64,000 nucleotides of DNA from assembly GCF_011250565.1 (NCBI RefSeq), contig NZ_JAANMS010000009.1:1-64000 (forward strand), given 5' to 3'. The notes beneath the pieces were generated by a model, which worked only from the letters and a program-made list of their open reading frames with translations, had not been told where the DNA came from and made no database searches. The translations under genes and the position numbers were made by a program. How positions within the stretch are numbered: position 1 is the first letter of the stretch; each line of letters begins with the position of its first letter. Positions 42,605-50,653 of this stretch are shown here, one piece after another. This stretch comes from Nocardioides sp. IC4_145. GTDB lineage: Bacteria; Actinomycetota; Actinomycetes; Propionibacteriales; Nocardioidaceae.

Positions 42605-43674
42605 GCCGCGGTCCCGAGGGAGGCGGTGCCCGTGACGGCCAGGCGCGCGAGCACGGCACCGGCCGCACGGCCGAGGTGGCAGCGCGGCGACCGCACCGGC
42701 CCGAGGCCGAGGTCGATGGACTCGTGGAGGCCCCGCTGGTCGGCCACGGTGGCGACGACGGGCACGCCGCAGACGGCGGCGACCTCGGCTGACGCGACCC
42801 CTCGACCGCGGACCACGAGGCCGACCCGGTCACGGTCGGGCAGCCGGGCGCACAACCGTGCGGCCGACGACACCCCCGCCACGTCGGGTCGCACCACGAC
42901 GAGCACCTGGTCGCAGCGGGGCAGCACCTCGTCCGTGACCGACCCGGGCCGGCCGTCGACCGACCGGGGCAGGTCGACCACGACCGTGTCGTGCCCGCGA
43001 CGGGCGGCGGAGAGCACCTCGCGGACCGCGGTCGGTTGCAGCGGCTCGGTCGAGCCGGCGTACCACCCCAGCACCCCGAGCCCGCCGCGCCGCGGCAGCG
43101 CCTCGCGCAGGGCGCGCCCGCTCAGCCGTCCGCTCGTCCGGCCCAGGGCGTCCCAGCGGAAGCCCTCGCACCCGTCCAGCCCCAGCACCCGGTCGGCGCC
43201 GGGGCCGAGCGGGTCGGCGTCGACGACCAGGGCGCGTCCGGAGCGGGCCGCGACCTGCCCCAGCGCACACGCGAAGGTCGTCGCCCCGGCACCTCCCGAC
43301 CCACCGATCGTGCCCACGACGACCCCGGGCACGGAGCCGCCCTCGCCGACGTCGGTCAGCAGCTCGGTCACGCGCGGGCCGGCCTCGGGCAGGCCGAGGA
43401 CGGACTCGGCGCCGACGGCGACCGCGTCGCGGTAGGCCCCCTCCCCCGGCGGACCCCATGTCACCAGGTGCACGCCGGCCCGACGTGCGGGCCCGAGGGC
43501 GACCAGCTCCGCGGCGAGGTCCGCGCCGACCAGCACCAGGGGAGGACCCGTCCACCGGCGCAGCGCGCCCGGCGCGTCGGCGGCGGTCTCCACGTCGACG
43601 CCCGCGGCCGCGGCGAGGCGGCGCAGGTCGTCGAGGAGGGCGGCGTCGGAGGTGGCGAGGAGTGAGGGATGCAT
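42601..43674 (-). CDS. ssd: Septum-site-determining-like protein Ssd (TadZ/CpaE family)
   Basis: The 357-residue protein has a receiver-like N-domain (1-115) and a MinD/ParA-type domain starting [20 protein letters not shown]. The deviant Walker motif lacks the usual lysine (GGSGGAGAT), as in mycobacterial Rv3660c. TadZ/CpaE proteins position the pilus machine; Ssd has also been tied to septum control. ATG at 43674 is chosen over an upstream frame from 43698. It is the first gene of the Tad operon. Divergent from the HAD gene. Confidence 0.82.
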   Translation of the reverse strand: MHPSLLATSDAALLDDLRRLAAAAGVDVETAADAPGALRRWTGPPLVLVGADLAAELVALGPARRAGVHLVTWGPPGEGAYRDAVAVGAESVLGLPEAGPRVTELLTDVGEGGSVPGVVVGTIGGSGGAGATTFACALGQVAARSGRALVVDADPLGPGADRVLGLDGCEGFRWDALGRTSGRLSGRALREALPRRGGLGVLGWYAGSTEPLQPTAVREVLSAARRGHDTVVVDLPRSVDGRPGSVTDEVLPRCDQVLVVVRPDVAGVSSAARLCARLPDRDRVGLVVRGRGVASAEVAAVCGVPVVATVADQRGLHESIDLGLGPVRSPRCHLGRAAGAVLARLAVTGTASLGTAA

Positions 43675-43798
43675 GGCCCGAACCGTTCCCGGGCGCACCG
43701 ACCACCTCCGCCCGGCGCACCCGGCGTTGTGGACAACCCCACTCGGCCGCTCGCTGTGGACGGCTCCGGGGCCGGGCGCGGCGCCCTACGATGGCGGC

Positions 43799-44596
43799 AT
43801 GCCCCGCCCGACCGCGGCCTTCTTCGACCTCGACAAGACGATCATCGCCAAGTCGAGCACGCTCGCGTTCAGCAAGCCGTTCCAGGCCGGCGGGCTGATC
43901 TCGCGGCGCGCGGTGCTGCGCTCGGCGTACGCGCAGTTCGTCTACCTCGTCGGCGGCGCCGACCACGACCAGATGGAGAAGCTGCGGCAGTTCCTCTCCG
44001 CCCTCGTCGGCGGCTGGGACGTCGCCACCGTCCGCGAGATCGTCGCCGACACGCTCCACCACGTCGTCGACCCGCTCGTCTACGACGAGGCCGTCTCCCT
44101 CATCGAGGACCACCGCCTCGCCGGCCGCGACGTCGTCATCGTCTCCACCTCCGGCAGCGAGGTCGTCGAGCCGATCGGCGAGATGCTCGGCGCCGACCAC
44201 GTCGTCGCGACCCGGCTGGAGATCGTCGACGGCCGCTACACCGGCGAGATCGAGTACTACGCCTACGCCGAGGAGAAGGCCGTCGCCGTCCGACAGCTCG
44301 CCGAGGAGCGCGGCTACGACCTCGCCGAGTGCTACGCCTACAGCGACTCCATCACCGACGTGCCGATGCTCGAGGCCGTGGGCCACCCGTACGCCGTCAA
44401 CCCCGACCGCGACCTGCGCAAGGTCGCCGCGACCAACGGCTGGCCCGTGCTGGTCTTCGTCAAGCCGGTCGCCCTGCGGGCCCGCGTGCCGCTGCCGCCG
44501 GCCGGCCCGACGCTCGCCGCGCTGGCCGTCGGCGGGCTCGCCGCGGTCGGCGGGGTGCTCTGGGCCAACGCCCGCCGTCGCCGCCTCGAGGCCTGA
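43799..44596 (+). CDS. HAD-IB family hydrolase (SerB-like)
   Basis: The 265-residue protein has motif I FFDLDKTIIAKSSTLAFSKP (DxDxT), motif II VIVSTSGSEVVEPIGEMLGA and motif IV CYAYSDSITDVPMLEAVG. A C-terminal membrane helix follows (LAALAVGGLAAVGGVLWA). It resembles phosphoserine-phosphatase-like enzymes of the Rv3661 type that accompany ssd in actinobacteria; the substrate may be a lipid phosphate or other phosphomonoester. Start: ATG at 43799. A hairpin follows at 44625. Confidence 0.88.
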   Translation: MPRPTAAFFDLDKTIIAKSSTLAFSKPFQAGGLISRRAVLRSAYAQFVYLVGGADHDQMEKLRQFLSALVGGWDVATVREIVADTLHHVVDPLVYDEAVSLIEDHRLAGRDVVIVSTSGSEVVEPIGEMLGADHVVATRLEIVDGRYTGEIEYYAYAEEKAVAVRQLAEERGYDLAECYAYSDSITDVPMLEAVGHPYAVNPDRDLRKVAATNGWPVLVFVKPVALRARVPLPPAGPTLAALAVGGLAAVGGVLWANARRRRLEA

Positions 44597-44624
44597 CCCG
44601 CGCGACACGCCCGCCCAGTGCGAC

Positions 44625-44651
44625 GGCCCGATGTCAAGGGTTGATCGGGCC
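44625..44651 (+). terminator. Hairpin after the HAD hydrolase gene
   Basis: Arms GGCCCGAT and ATCGGGCC pair perfectly around an 11-nt loop, starting 29 bp after the stop codon. No T-run follows. It is placed as expected for a terminator. Confidence 0.5.
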
Positions 44652-45030
44652 GCCGGACCGGCGTAGAACGGGAGTCAGAACTCCAGAGACGTACACGGGG
44701 ACCGAGGTACCCACGCGGCGATCCACCCTTTTTCAGGGCGCTGGCACTCGGAAGACTTCCGCGGCAGCAGTTGAGATGCACGCTTGGTAGCCACGATCCA
44801 CGTGTCAGCGGTGGCACTCGAGTCGATTGGGATTCGGGTGCCACCTGCATGTGGTGGGCATGGCTGTCGTGGTGGGCGTTCTTCCACAGGTCGCGGTCCG
44901 GCGGCGGCGTAGTCCGTGACGTTCCGCAGGGGTTCGGGCCCGGATCACCGCGCAAACGTCACGGACTACCCCGACAACCCGCGGCAACCGCGCAAGCGTC
45001 ACGGACTACGCCGACCGTCCGTCCGGGGGA
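44652..45030. other. Non-coding region of less extreme base composition with hairpins and a dispersed repeat
   Basis: This stretch is visibly less GC-rich than its surroundings (for example cacccttttt and ttgagatgcacgcttgg). It has a hairpin with 12-bp arms GGTGGCACTCGA and TCGGGTGCCACC and one mismatch (44810-44845), a second copy of TGGCACTCG at 44751, and a family C repeat at 44909-45009. No reading frame here looks real. It could be a mobile-element scar or an unannotated RNA. Confidence 0.5.
44909..45009. repeat. Family C dispersed inverted repeat with an extra arm
   Basis: The left arm GTAGTCCGTGACGTT (44909-44923) is complementary to AACGTCACGGACTAC (44955-44969). A further right arm, AAGCGTCACGGACTAC, follows 40 bp later at 44994-45009 inside a duplicated block (ACCGCGCAARCGTCACGG starting at 44947 and 44987). 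A second locus with the same arms is at 60434-60494. Confidence 0.8.
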
Positions 45031-45750
45031 TCAGTCGCGGAGCGGGCTGGCGTCGGCGCCGGCGGCGTACGCCTCGGGGGCGTAGAGCAGCCAGGAGTGG
45101 ACGCCGTTGCGGGTGCCGCCGGCGTACCCGCGCAGGTTCGACTCGTACGCCGCACGGTTGGCGAGGTGGCCGGCCTCCGGGACGACGAGCGACTTCTCGT
45201 CGACCCCGCGGGCGACGAGCACGAGACGCTCGACCGCGCGGGCGACGAGCCCGTTGTGGGACGGGAAGGCCGCCACCGAGACGAGATCGGCGTGGACGAC
45301 CGCGGCGAGCAGCAGTGCGGGGGCGGAGGTGGTGCTGGTCAGCAGCGCGGCGATGTCGCGCAACCGACCGGCGGACTCGGCGTCGCGGGGGCGGCCGAGC
45401 TCGTCGTCGGCGAGCGTGCCGCGGGCGGCCAGCGCGTGCAGCCGGGCGAAGGCCTGGAGCGGCGCGCGGGAGAGCAGCGGGGAGAGGCCGAGCAGCTCGG
45501 TGGAGAGGCGCACCGCGTCCTGCGCGACGGCGTCGCCCTCACCGGCCCGGACCTGCTCGAGGGTCGACGTCGAGCCCTCCAGCACCGCGCTCGCGTGGGC
45601 ACCGCGCAGCAGCGACTCGGCGGTCGTCTCGGGCGACGTCTTGCGCAGCCCACGGTCGCGGAGCATGACGTCGATGCCGTCGCGCGCCGCGGCGTACGCG
45701 GACGGCACGCCCTCGAGGGACACCAGCCAGGCGAGGGGATCGGCGGTCAC
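45031..45750 (-). CDS. Fic-fold protein with degenerate catalytic motif
   Basis: The 239-residue all-helical protein has a recognisable but altered Fic core, AAFPSHNGLVARAVERLVLV. The family motif is HPFxxGNGRxxR; here the catalytic His is Ala, and Gly and Arg positions are His and Leu, while F, NG and the last R remain. AMP transfer is therefore unlikely. An alpha-helix with LLRGAHASAVLEGSTSTLEQ resembles the N-terminal Fic region where an inhibitory motif can lie. Homologues follow the ssd/HAD genes in other actinobacteria (Rv3662c position, from memory). GTG start at 45750. Confidence 0.65.
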   Translation of the reverse strand: MTADPLAWLVSLEGVPSAYAAARDGIDVMLRDRGLRKTSPETTAESLLRGAHASAVLEGSTSTLEQVRAGEGDAVAQDAVRLSTELLGLSPLLSRAPLQAFARLHALAARGTLADDELGRPRDAESAGRLRDIAALLTSTTSAPALLLAAVVHADLVSVAAFPSHNGLVARAVERLVLVARGVDEKSLVVPEAGHLANRAAYESNLRGYAGGTRNGVHSWLLYAPEAYAAGADASPLRD

Positions 45751-45785
45751 GGCGAGAAGGGTACGCAGCCGGTAGCCTCGGGCCG

Positions 45786-46676
45786 ATGGCAGACCAGGCC
45801 CCCGAGACCAGCCCGTCGCCCGGCGCGTCAGACGGCCCGGCGACCGGTCCCGCGCGTTCCTTCGGCGCCGTGGCGGACGCCTACGACCGCGGCCGGCCGT
45901 CGTACCCCCGCGAGGCGGCGGCCTGGCTGGCCGGCACCGACGCCTGCACGGTCCTCGAGGTCGGGGCCGGCACCGGCAAGCTGACGAGGGCCCTGGTCGA
46001 CCTCGGCCACGACGTCCACGCGACCGAGCCCGACCCGGCCCTGCTGGAGATCCTCAAGCGCGACCTGCCCGACGTCCCGGTGAGCGAGTCGCCGGCCGAG
46101 CAGCTGCCGCTGCCCGACGCGTCGGTCGACGTGGTCGTGGCCGCGCAGAGCTTCCACTGGTTCGACCACGAGCGGGCGCTGCCGGAGATCGCGCGCGTGC
46201 TGCGCCCGGGCGGTCGGCTGGCGCTGGTCTGGAACGTCACCGACACCCGGATCCCGTGGGTCCGCCGGCTCGGTGCGCTGATCGGCACCGGCGAGCACGG
46301 GGAGGACCCGGCGGCCGCGGTCGTGACCTCGCCGCACTTCGGGTTCGTCGAGGAGGCCTCGTTCAAGCACTGGCAGGTCGTGGACCGCGAGTCGATCCAG
46401 GACCTCGTGCGGTCCCGGTCGAACGTCGCGCTGCTCGACGAGCCGGAGCGGGCCGCGAAGGTGGCCGAGGTCGTGGCGTTCTACGACGACTACGGCCGCG
46501 GGATGGACGGCATGCAGCTGCCGTACCTCGCCCGGTGCTTCCGCGCCATGGTCGTCCGCGAGGACGCAGGCCCGGCCGGGGAGCAGGACGAGGAGCCGGA
46601 GGGCGCGCGCGACCCGATGACGGACACCATCTCCGACGGCACCGACACCGACATGCTCCTCATCGACTTCCGCTGA
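45786..46676 (+). CDS. Class I SAM-dependent methyltransferase
   Basis: The 296-residue protein has motif I TVLEVGAGTGKLTRALVDLG, the acidic loop VHATEPDPALLEILK, and ASVDVVVAAQSFHWFDHERA with LRPGGRLALVWNV. This is the UbiE/trans-aconitate-like group with the QSFHWF signature. It is small-molecule directed but the substrate is not predictable. An acidic, low-complexity tail (about 262-290) is unusual. The start is 35 bp from the divergent Fic-like gene, with no clear ribosome site. The mRNA may be leaderless. Confidence 0.82.
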   Translation: MADQAPETSPSPGASDGPATGPARSFGAVADAYDRGRPSYPREAAAWLAGTDACTVLEVGAGTGKLTRALVDLGHDVHATEPDPALLEILKRDLPDVPVSESPAEQLPLPDASVDVVVAAQSFHWFDHERALPEIARVLRPGGRLALVWNVTDTRIPWVRRLGALIGTGEHGEDPAAAVVTSPHFGFVEEASFKHWQVVDRESIQDLVRSRSNVALLDEPERAAKVAEVVAFYDDYGRGMDGMQLPYLARCFRAMVVREDAGPAGEQDEEPEGARDPMTDTISDGTDTDMLLIDFR

Positions 46677-46708
46677 CCGGCCGCACGGACGGACGAGGGG
46701 CGACAGCG

Positions 46709-47824
46709 TTGGTTCGGGCCTGGCGGCGCACCCACCTCGGCAGCGAGGCCGACCGGGCGACGTTCCGCGCGCTGCACTCCGCCTCGCTGGCGAGCCCGGC
46801 GCTGCGGGAGGGGCTGACCACCGGGTCCGCCGAGCGCAGCATCCGGCACCTGCGGGCGCTCCTCGGGACGCCGGCGTTGGCGATCACCGACACCGCCGGG
46901 CTGCTCGCCTGGGACGGGACGGGGCAGCACCACGAGGACCAGGTCCCTGCCCTGGTCGCCGCGACGCTCGAGCGCGGCGGCACCCGTGGCTTCGACCGCG
47001 CCGACCTGCCGTGCCAGGAGGCCGGGTGCCCGCTGCGGACCGCGGTCGTCTCGACCCTGGTCGTCGAGGAGCGGGTCGTCGGCACGCTGCAGGCGTTCGC
47101 GCCGTACCCCACCGCCGGCCTCGCCCGGGCCAACGACGAGGTCGCCCAGTGGGTGTCGGGCCAGCTGGAGCTCGCCGAGCTCGACGCCTCGCGCACCCGG
47201 CTGATGGAGGCCGAGGTGCGCGCGCTGCGGGCCCAGATCAGCCCGCACTTCATCTACAACTCCCTCGGCGCGATCGCCAGCTTCGTGCGCACCGACCCCG
47301 ACCGCGCCCGCGACCTGCTGCTGGAGTTCGCCGACTTCACCCGCTACTCCTTCCGCCGCCACGGCGACTTCACCACGCTCGCCGAGGAGCTGCGCTCGGT
47401 CGAGCGGTACCTCCTCCTCGAGCAGGCCCGCTTCGGCGACCGGCTGCAGCTGACGCTCGGGATCGCCCCAGAGGTGCTGCCGGTCGCCGTACCCTTCCTC
47501 TGCATCCAGCCCCTCGTCGAGAACGCCGTGCGTCACGGCCTCGAGTCCGCCGAGGGTGTCGGGCACATCCGGATCACCGCGCACGACCGCGGCCAGGAGT
47601 GCGTGATCGAGGTGGAGGACGACGGCGTGGGCGAGGACCCGGAGAAGGTGCGGCGAGCGCTCGCCGGCGACGCCTCGAGCGACTCCGTCGGGCTCGGGAA
47701 CGTCGACGCGCGACTGCGCAACGCCTTCGGCGACGACTTCGGGCTGGTCGTGGAGACCGCGCCCGGCGCCGGCACGAAGGTCGTCGTGCGGGTGCCCAAG
47801 TTCGCGCCCGGGGTGCACCCGTGA
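46709..47824 (+). CDS. LytS-type sensor histidine kinase (GAF, no membrane span)
   Basis: The 371-residue protein has an N-terminal GAF-like domain (about 30-155, with a Cys pair in LPCQEAGCPLRTAVV), a short helical linker, the His_kinase region with phospho-His in RAQISPHFIYNSLGAIASF, and an HATPase domain (N box PLVENAVRHGLES, G box VEDDGVGEDPEK). Unlike classical LytS there are no membrane helices. TTG at 46709 is chosen because GAGGGG lies about 8 nt upstream and no ATG/GTG fits. The response regulator follows after 10 bp. Confidence 0.85.
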   Translation: MVRAWRRTHLGSEADRATFRALHSASLASPALREGLTTGSAERSIRHLRALLGTPALAITDTAGLLAWDGTGQHHEDQVPALVAATLERGGTRGFDRADLPCQEAGCPLRTAVVSTLVVEERVVGTLQAFAPYPTAGLARANDEVAQWVSGQLELAELDASRTRLMEAEVRALRAQISPHFIYNSLGAIASFVRTDPDRARDLLLEFADFTRYSFRRHGDFTTLAEELRSVERYLLLEQARFGDRLQLTLGIAPEVLPVAVPFLCIQPLVENAVRHGLESAEGVGHIRITAHDRGQECVIEVEDDGVGEDPEKVRRALAGDASSDSVGLGNVDARLRNAFGDDFGLVVETAPGAGTKVVVRVPKFAPGVHP

Positions 47825-47834
47825 GGGCCGCCCG

Positions 47835-48584
47835 GTGAGAGCGCTGGTGGTCGACGACGAGCGACCGGCGCTCGACGAGCTGCGCTACCTGCTGGAGCAG
47901 GAGCCGCGGATCCGTGAGGTGCTGACCAGCGACTCTGCGACCGAGGGGCTGCGGATCCTCCAGGACGCCGACGTGGACGTGGTGTTCCTCGACGTGCAGA
48001 TGCCGGGCCTCACCGGGCTGGAGCTCGCGCAGGTGCTGAGCCGCTTCCGCACCCCGCCCGCGATCGTCTTCGTCACCGCCCACGAGGAGCACGCGGTCGA
48101 GGCCTTCGAGGTGCGGGCGGTCGACTACGTGCTCAAGCCGGTCCGGGCCGACCGCCTGGCCGAGGCGGTACGCCGCGTGGTCGCGGCCGGGGGCGGCGCG
48201 CGGCCGGCGGGGGCCGAGCAGGCGCGGAACCAGGCACGGCCGCGCGACGAGGTCCAGGTGGCGGTCGAGCGCGGCGGGGTGACCCGGTTCGTCGACCGGT
48301 CGTCGATCAGCCACGTCGAGGCGCAGGGCGACTACGCGCGGCTGCACCTTCCCGACGGGTCCTACCTGGTGCGGACGCCGCTCTCGCAGCTGGAGGACGA
48401 GTGGGGGCCGGCCGGCTTCGTCCGCATCCACCGCTCGCTGCTCGTCTCGCTCGCGCACGTCGCCGAGCTGCGGATGGACGGCGGCCGCTGCTCGGTCGTC
48501 GTCGCGGGCGGCACCGAGCTGGGGGTCAGCCGGCGGCACACCCGCGAGCTGCGCGACCTGCTGCTGCGCCGGTCGGGGGCATGA
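47835..48584 (+). CDS. LytR/AlgR-family response regulator
   Basis: The 249-residue protein has a receiver domain (1-120) with VVDDERPALDEL, the phospho-acceptor VVFLDVQMPGLTGLELA and the Lys in VDYVLKPVRADR. A LytTR DNA-binding domain (about 145-249) carries EAQGDYARLHLPDGSYLVRT and GFVRIHRSLLVSLAHVAEL. It pairs with the upstream kinase. The following small membrane gene overlaps its stop by ATGA, so the regulator and the transporter are coupled. Start: GTG at 47835. Confidence 0.92.
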   Translation: MRALVVDDERPALDELRYLLEQEPRIREVLTSDSATEGLRILQDADVDVVFLDVQMPGLTGLELAQVLSRFRTPPAIVFVTAHEEHAVEAFEVRAVDYVLKPVRADRLAEAVRRVVAAGGGARPAGAEQARNQARPRDEVQVAVERGGVTRFVDRSSISHVEAQGDYARLHLPDGSYLVRTPLSQLEDEWGPAGFVRIHRSLLVSLAHVAELRMDGGRCSVVVAGGTELGVSRRHTRELRDLLLRRSGA

Positions 48585-49012
48585 CCGGCCAGCCGCCGGG
48601 CCGACCCGAGCGGCCGGAGCGGCCCGACCGGCCGGGCCGACCCGAGCGGGTGCGGGTCGAGCGGGTCCGCGTGACCGGCCCGCCCCGGCGGCGTACCCCT
48701 GGCGCGCGGACGCGCGACATCGACGCCGAGACCCGGCTGGGCGGGGTCTACATGGGCTCGCTGCTGCGCGAGCAGCTGTGGCTCGCGGTCCGGGTGCTCT
48801 CGGTGCTGGCCGCGGCGGTCGGGTCGCTCCCGCTGGCCTTCCACCTGTGGCCGGGCCTGACCGAGGTGCGCCTGCTCGGCGCGCCGCTGCCCTGGTTGCT
48901 GCTCGGCGTCGCGGTCTACCCGTTCCTGGTGCTGCTGGGCTGGCGCTACGTGCGGCGCGCGGAGCGCAACGAGCAGCACTTCCTCGACCTGCTCAGCGAG
49001 GTGGCCGAGTGA
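48581..49012 (+). CDS. Small two-helix membrane protein, symporter partner (DUF485-like position)
   Basis: The 143-residue protein has an Arg/Pro/Glu-rich N-terminus (repeats of RPERP and RVRVERV type), then two membrane helices (about 62-85 and 97-118) and a charged tail RRAERNEQHFLDLLSEVAE. DUF485 proteins with this size and topology precede acetate symporters; this one is divergent, especially in its long basic N-terminus. It overlaps the response regulator (ATGA) and the symporter (GTGA). Confidence 0.65.
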   Translation: MTGQPPGRPERPERPDRPGRPERVRVERVRVTGPPRRRTPGARTRDIDAETRLGGVYMGSLLREQLWLAVRVLSVLAAAVGSLPLAFHLWPGLTEVRLLGAPLPWLLLGVAVYPFLVLLGWRYVRRAERNEQHFLDLLSEVAE

Positions 49013-50532
49013 CCAGCGTGCCGGGGATCGTGGCGGTCGTCGTGGTCGCGCTGGCGACGCTCGCGATCGGCACCTGGGGGCTGCGGGTCTCGCGGACGAC
49101 GAGCGACTTCCTCGTCGCGTCGCGTTCGGTCGGGCCGCGGCTGAACGCGAGCGCGATCGGCGGGGAGTACCTCTCGGCCGCGTCGTTCCTCGGCGTCGCC
49201 GGCCTCGTGCTGACCTTCGGCGCGGACATGCTGTGGTACCCGATCGGCTGGACCGCCGGCTACCTCGTCCTCCTCGTCCTGGTCGCCGCCCCGCTGCGGC
49301 GCTCGGGCGCCTACACGCTGCCGGACTTCGCCGAGGCACGCTTCGGGTCGCGGCACGTCCGGTCGGTCTGCTCGGTGCTGGTCGTGGCGATCGGGCTGCT
49401 CTACCTCTACCCGCAGTTCCAGGGCGCCGGCCTGACCCTGCGCTCGGCGGTCGGCGCGCCCACGTGGGTCGGGCCGGTGATCGTCGGCGCGGTCGTGCTC
49501 GCCAACGTCACCTCCGGCGGGATGCGGAGCATCACCTTCGTCCAGGCGTTCCAGTACTGGCTGAAGCTGTGGGCGCTCCTGCTCCCCGCCGCCGTCCTCG
49601 TCGCCGTGTGGTTCTCCGACGGCCGGCCCGGCGCCGCGTCCTCGCTCGCAGGCGCGCCGGTCGGCGACTGGTCCGCGCCCCTGGCGAGCGGTGGCGGGCA
49701 GGGGCTCTACGTGACGTACTCCCTCATCGTCGCCACCTTCCTCGGCACCATGGGCCTGCCCCACGTGGTCGTGCGCTTCTACACCAACCCCGACGGCCGC
49801 GCCGCCCGCCGCACGACGCTCGTCGTCCTCGCGCTGCTCGGCCTCTTCTACCTGCTGCCGCCGGTGTACGGCGCGCTCGGCCGGGCGTACGCCGCCGAGC
49901 TGGCCGCCGCCGGCCGTTCCGACGTGCTGGTGCTCGAGCTGCCGCGGCTGATGGTCCCCGGGCTGCTCGGCGACGCGCTGACCGGGCTGGTGACCGCCGG
50001 CGCGTTCGCGGCCTTCCTCTCGACCTCCTCCGGCCTGTGCATCGCGGTCGCCGGCGTGCTGTCGCAGGACGTCACCGGCCGGCCGTGGCGGGGCCGCCGG
50101 CTCGCAGGCGTCACCGCCTTCCGGCTCGGCGCCGTCGTCGCGGTGGTCGTGCCGACCCTGATGGCGCTCGCCGCGCCGCACGTCGGGGTGGCCCGGGCGG
50201 TCGGACTGGCGTTCGCGGTGGCCGCGTCGACGTTCTGCCCGCTGCTGCTCCTCGGCATCTGGTGGCGCGGCCTCACCGCCGCCGGGGCGGTCGCCGGGCT
50301 GGCCGTGGGCGGGCTCGGCTCCGGCGCCGCCGTGCTCGCGACGCTCACCGCCGCCGCTCCGGCCGGCTGGCCGTCGGTGCTGCTCGAGCAGCCGGCCGCG
50401 TGGTCGGTGCCACTCGCCTTCGCCACGATGGTCGGCGTCTCGCTCGCCACCCGCTCCCGCGTGCCCGCCCACGCCGGACGGTTCATGGTCCGGCTCCACA
50501 CGCCCGAGGCGCTCGACCTCGACCGGGGGTAG
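49009..50532 (+). CDS. Sodium:solute symporter (SSS family, ActP-like)
   Basis: The 507-residue protein has about 13 helices. Motifs include IGGEYLSAASFLGVAGLVLT, LPDFAEARFGSRHVRSVCSV, GTMGLPHVVVRFYTNPDGRA and FLSTSSGLCIAVAGVLSQDV, which resemble acetate/monocarboxylate symporters such as ActP. The similar ActP at 61071 is a distinct paralogue. The substrate is unresolved; a carboxylate is likely. The GTG at 49009 overlaps the small partner gene. The operon with a LytS/LytR pair suggests ligand-induced uptake. Confidence 0.88.
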   Translation: MTSVPGIVAVVVVALATLAIGTWGLRVSRTTSDFLVASRSVGPRLNASAIGGEYLSAASFLGVAGLVLTFGADMLWYPIGWTAGYLVLLVLVAAPLRRSGAYTLPDFAEARFGSRHVRSVCSVLVVAIGLLYLYPQFQGAGLTLRSAVGAPTWVGPVIVGAVVLANVTSGGMRSITFVQAFQYWLKLWALLLPAAVLVAVWFSDGRPGAASSLAGAPVGDWSAPLASGGGQGLYVTYSLIVATFLGTMGLPHVVVRFYTNPDGRAARRTTLVVLALLGLFYLLPPVYGALGRAYAAELAAAGRSDVLVLELPRLMVPGLLGDALTGLVTAGAFAAFLSTSSGLCIAVAGVLSQDVTGRPWRGRRLAGVTAFRLGAVVAVVVPTLMALAAPHVGVARAVGLAFAVAASTFCPLLLLGIWWRGLTAAGAVAGLAVGGLGSGAAVLATLTAAAPAGWPSVLLEQPAAWSVPLAFATMVGVSLATRSRVPAHAGRFMVRLHTPEALDLDRG

Positions 50533-50653
50533 CCGGGGGTAGCCGGGGGCCACAGGATGGCCGCGAAGCAGCAGGCATCCCAAGTTGACTTGGGATGCTG
50601 ACGCTCCACGGCCATCGCCATGGCCGCGAAGCGTCAGAAATGGCCGCGGAGCA
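50523..50653. terminator. Complex hairpin and direct-repeat cluster between convergent genes
   Basis: Three tandem copies of an AGCCGGGGG-type unit with 10-bp spacing begin at 50523. A perfect hairpin follows: GCATCCCAAG / TTGA / CTTGGGATGC (50575-50598). A second hairpin has outer arms CTGACGCT (50598-50605) and AGCGTCAG (50630-50637) and inner arms GGCCAT/ATGGCC. The 14-mer ATGGCCGCGRAGCR occurs at 50557, 50620 and 50640. The cluster overlaps the symporter and chelatase 3' ends and can terminate both. Confidence 0.65.

Noticed and set aside
43728..43736. TGTGGACAA, a perfect match to the actinobacterial DnaA box
   Set aside because: An isolated box with only weak neighbours and no dnaA/dnaN nearby; not evidence for an origin.
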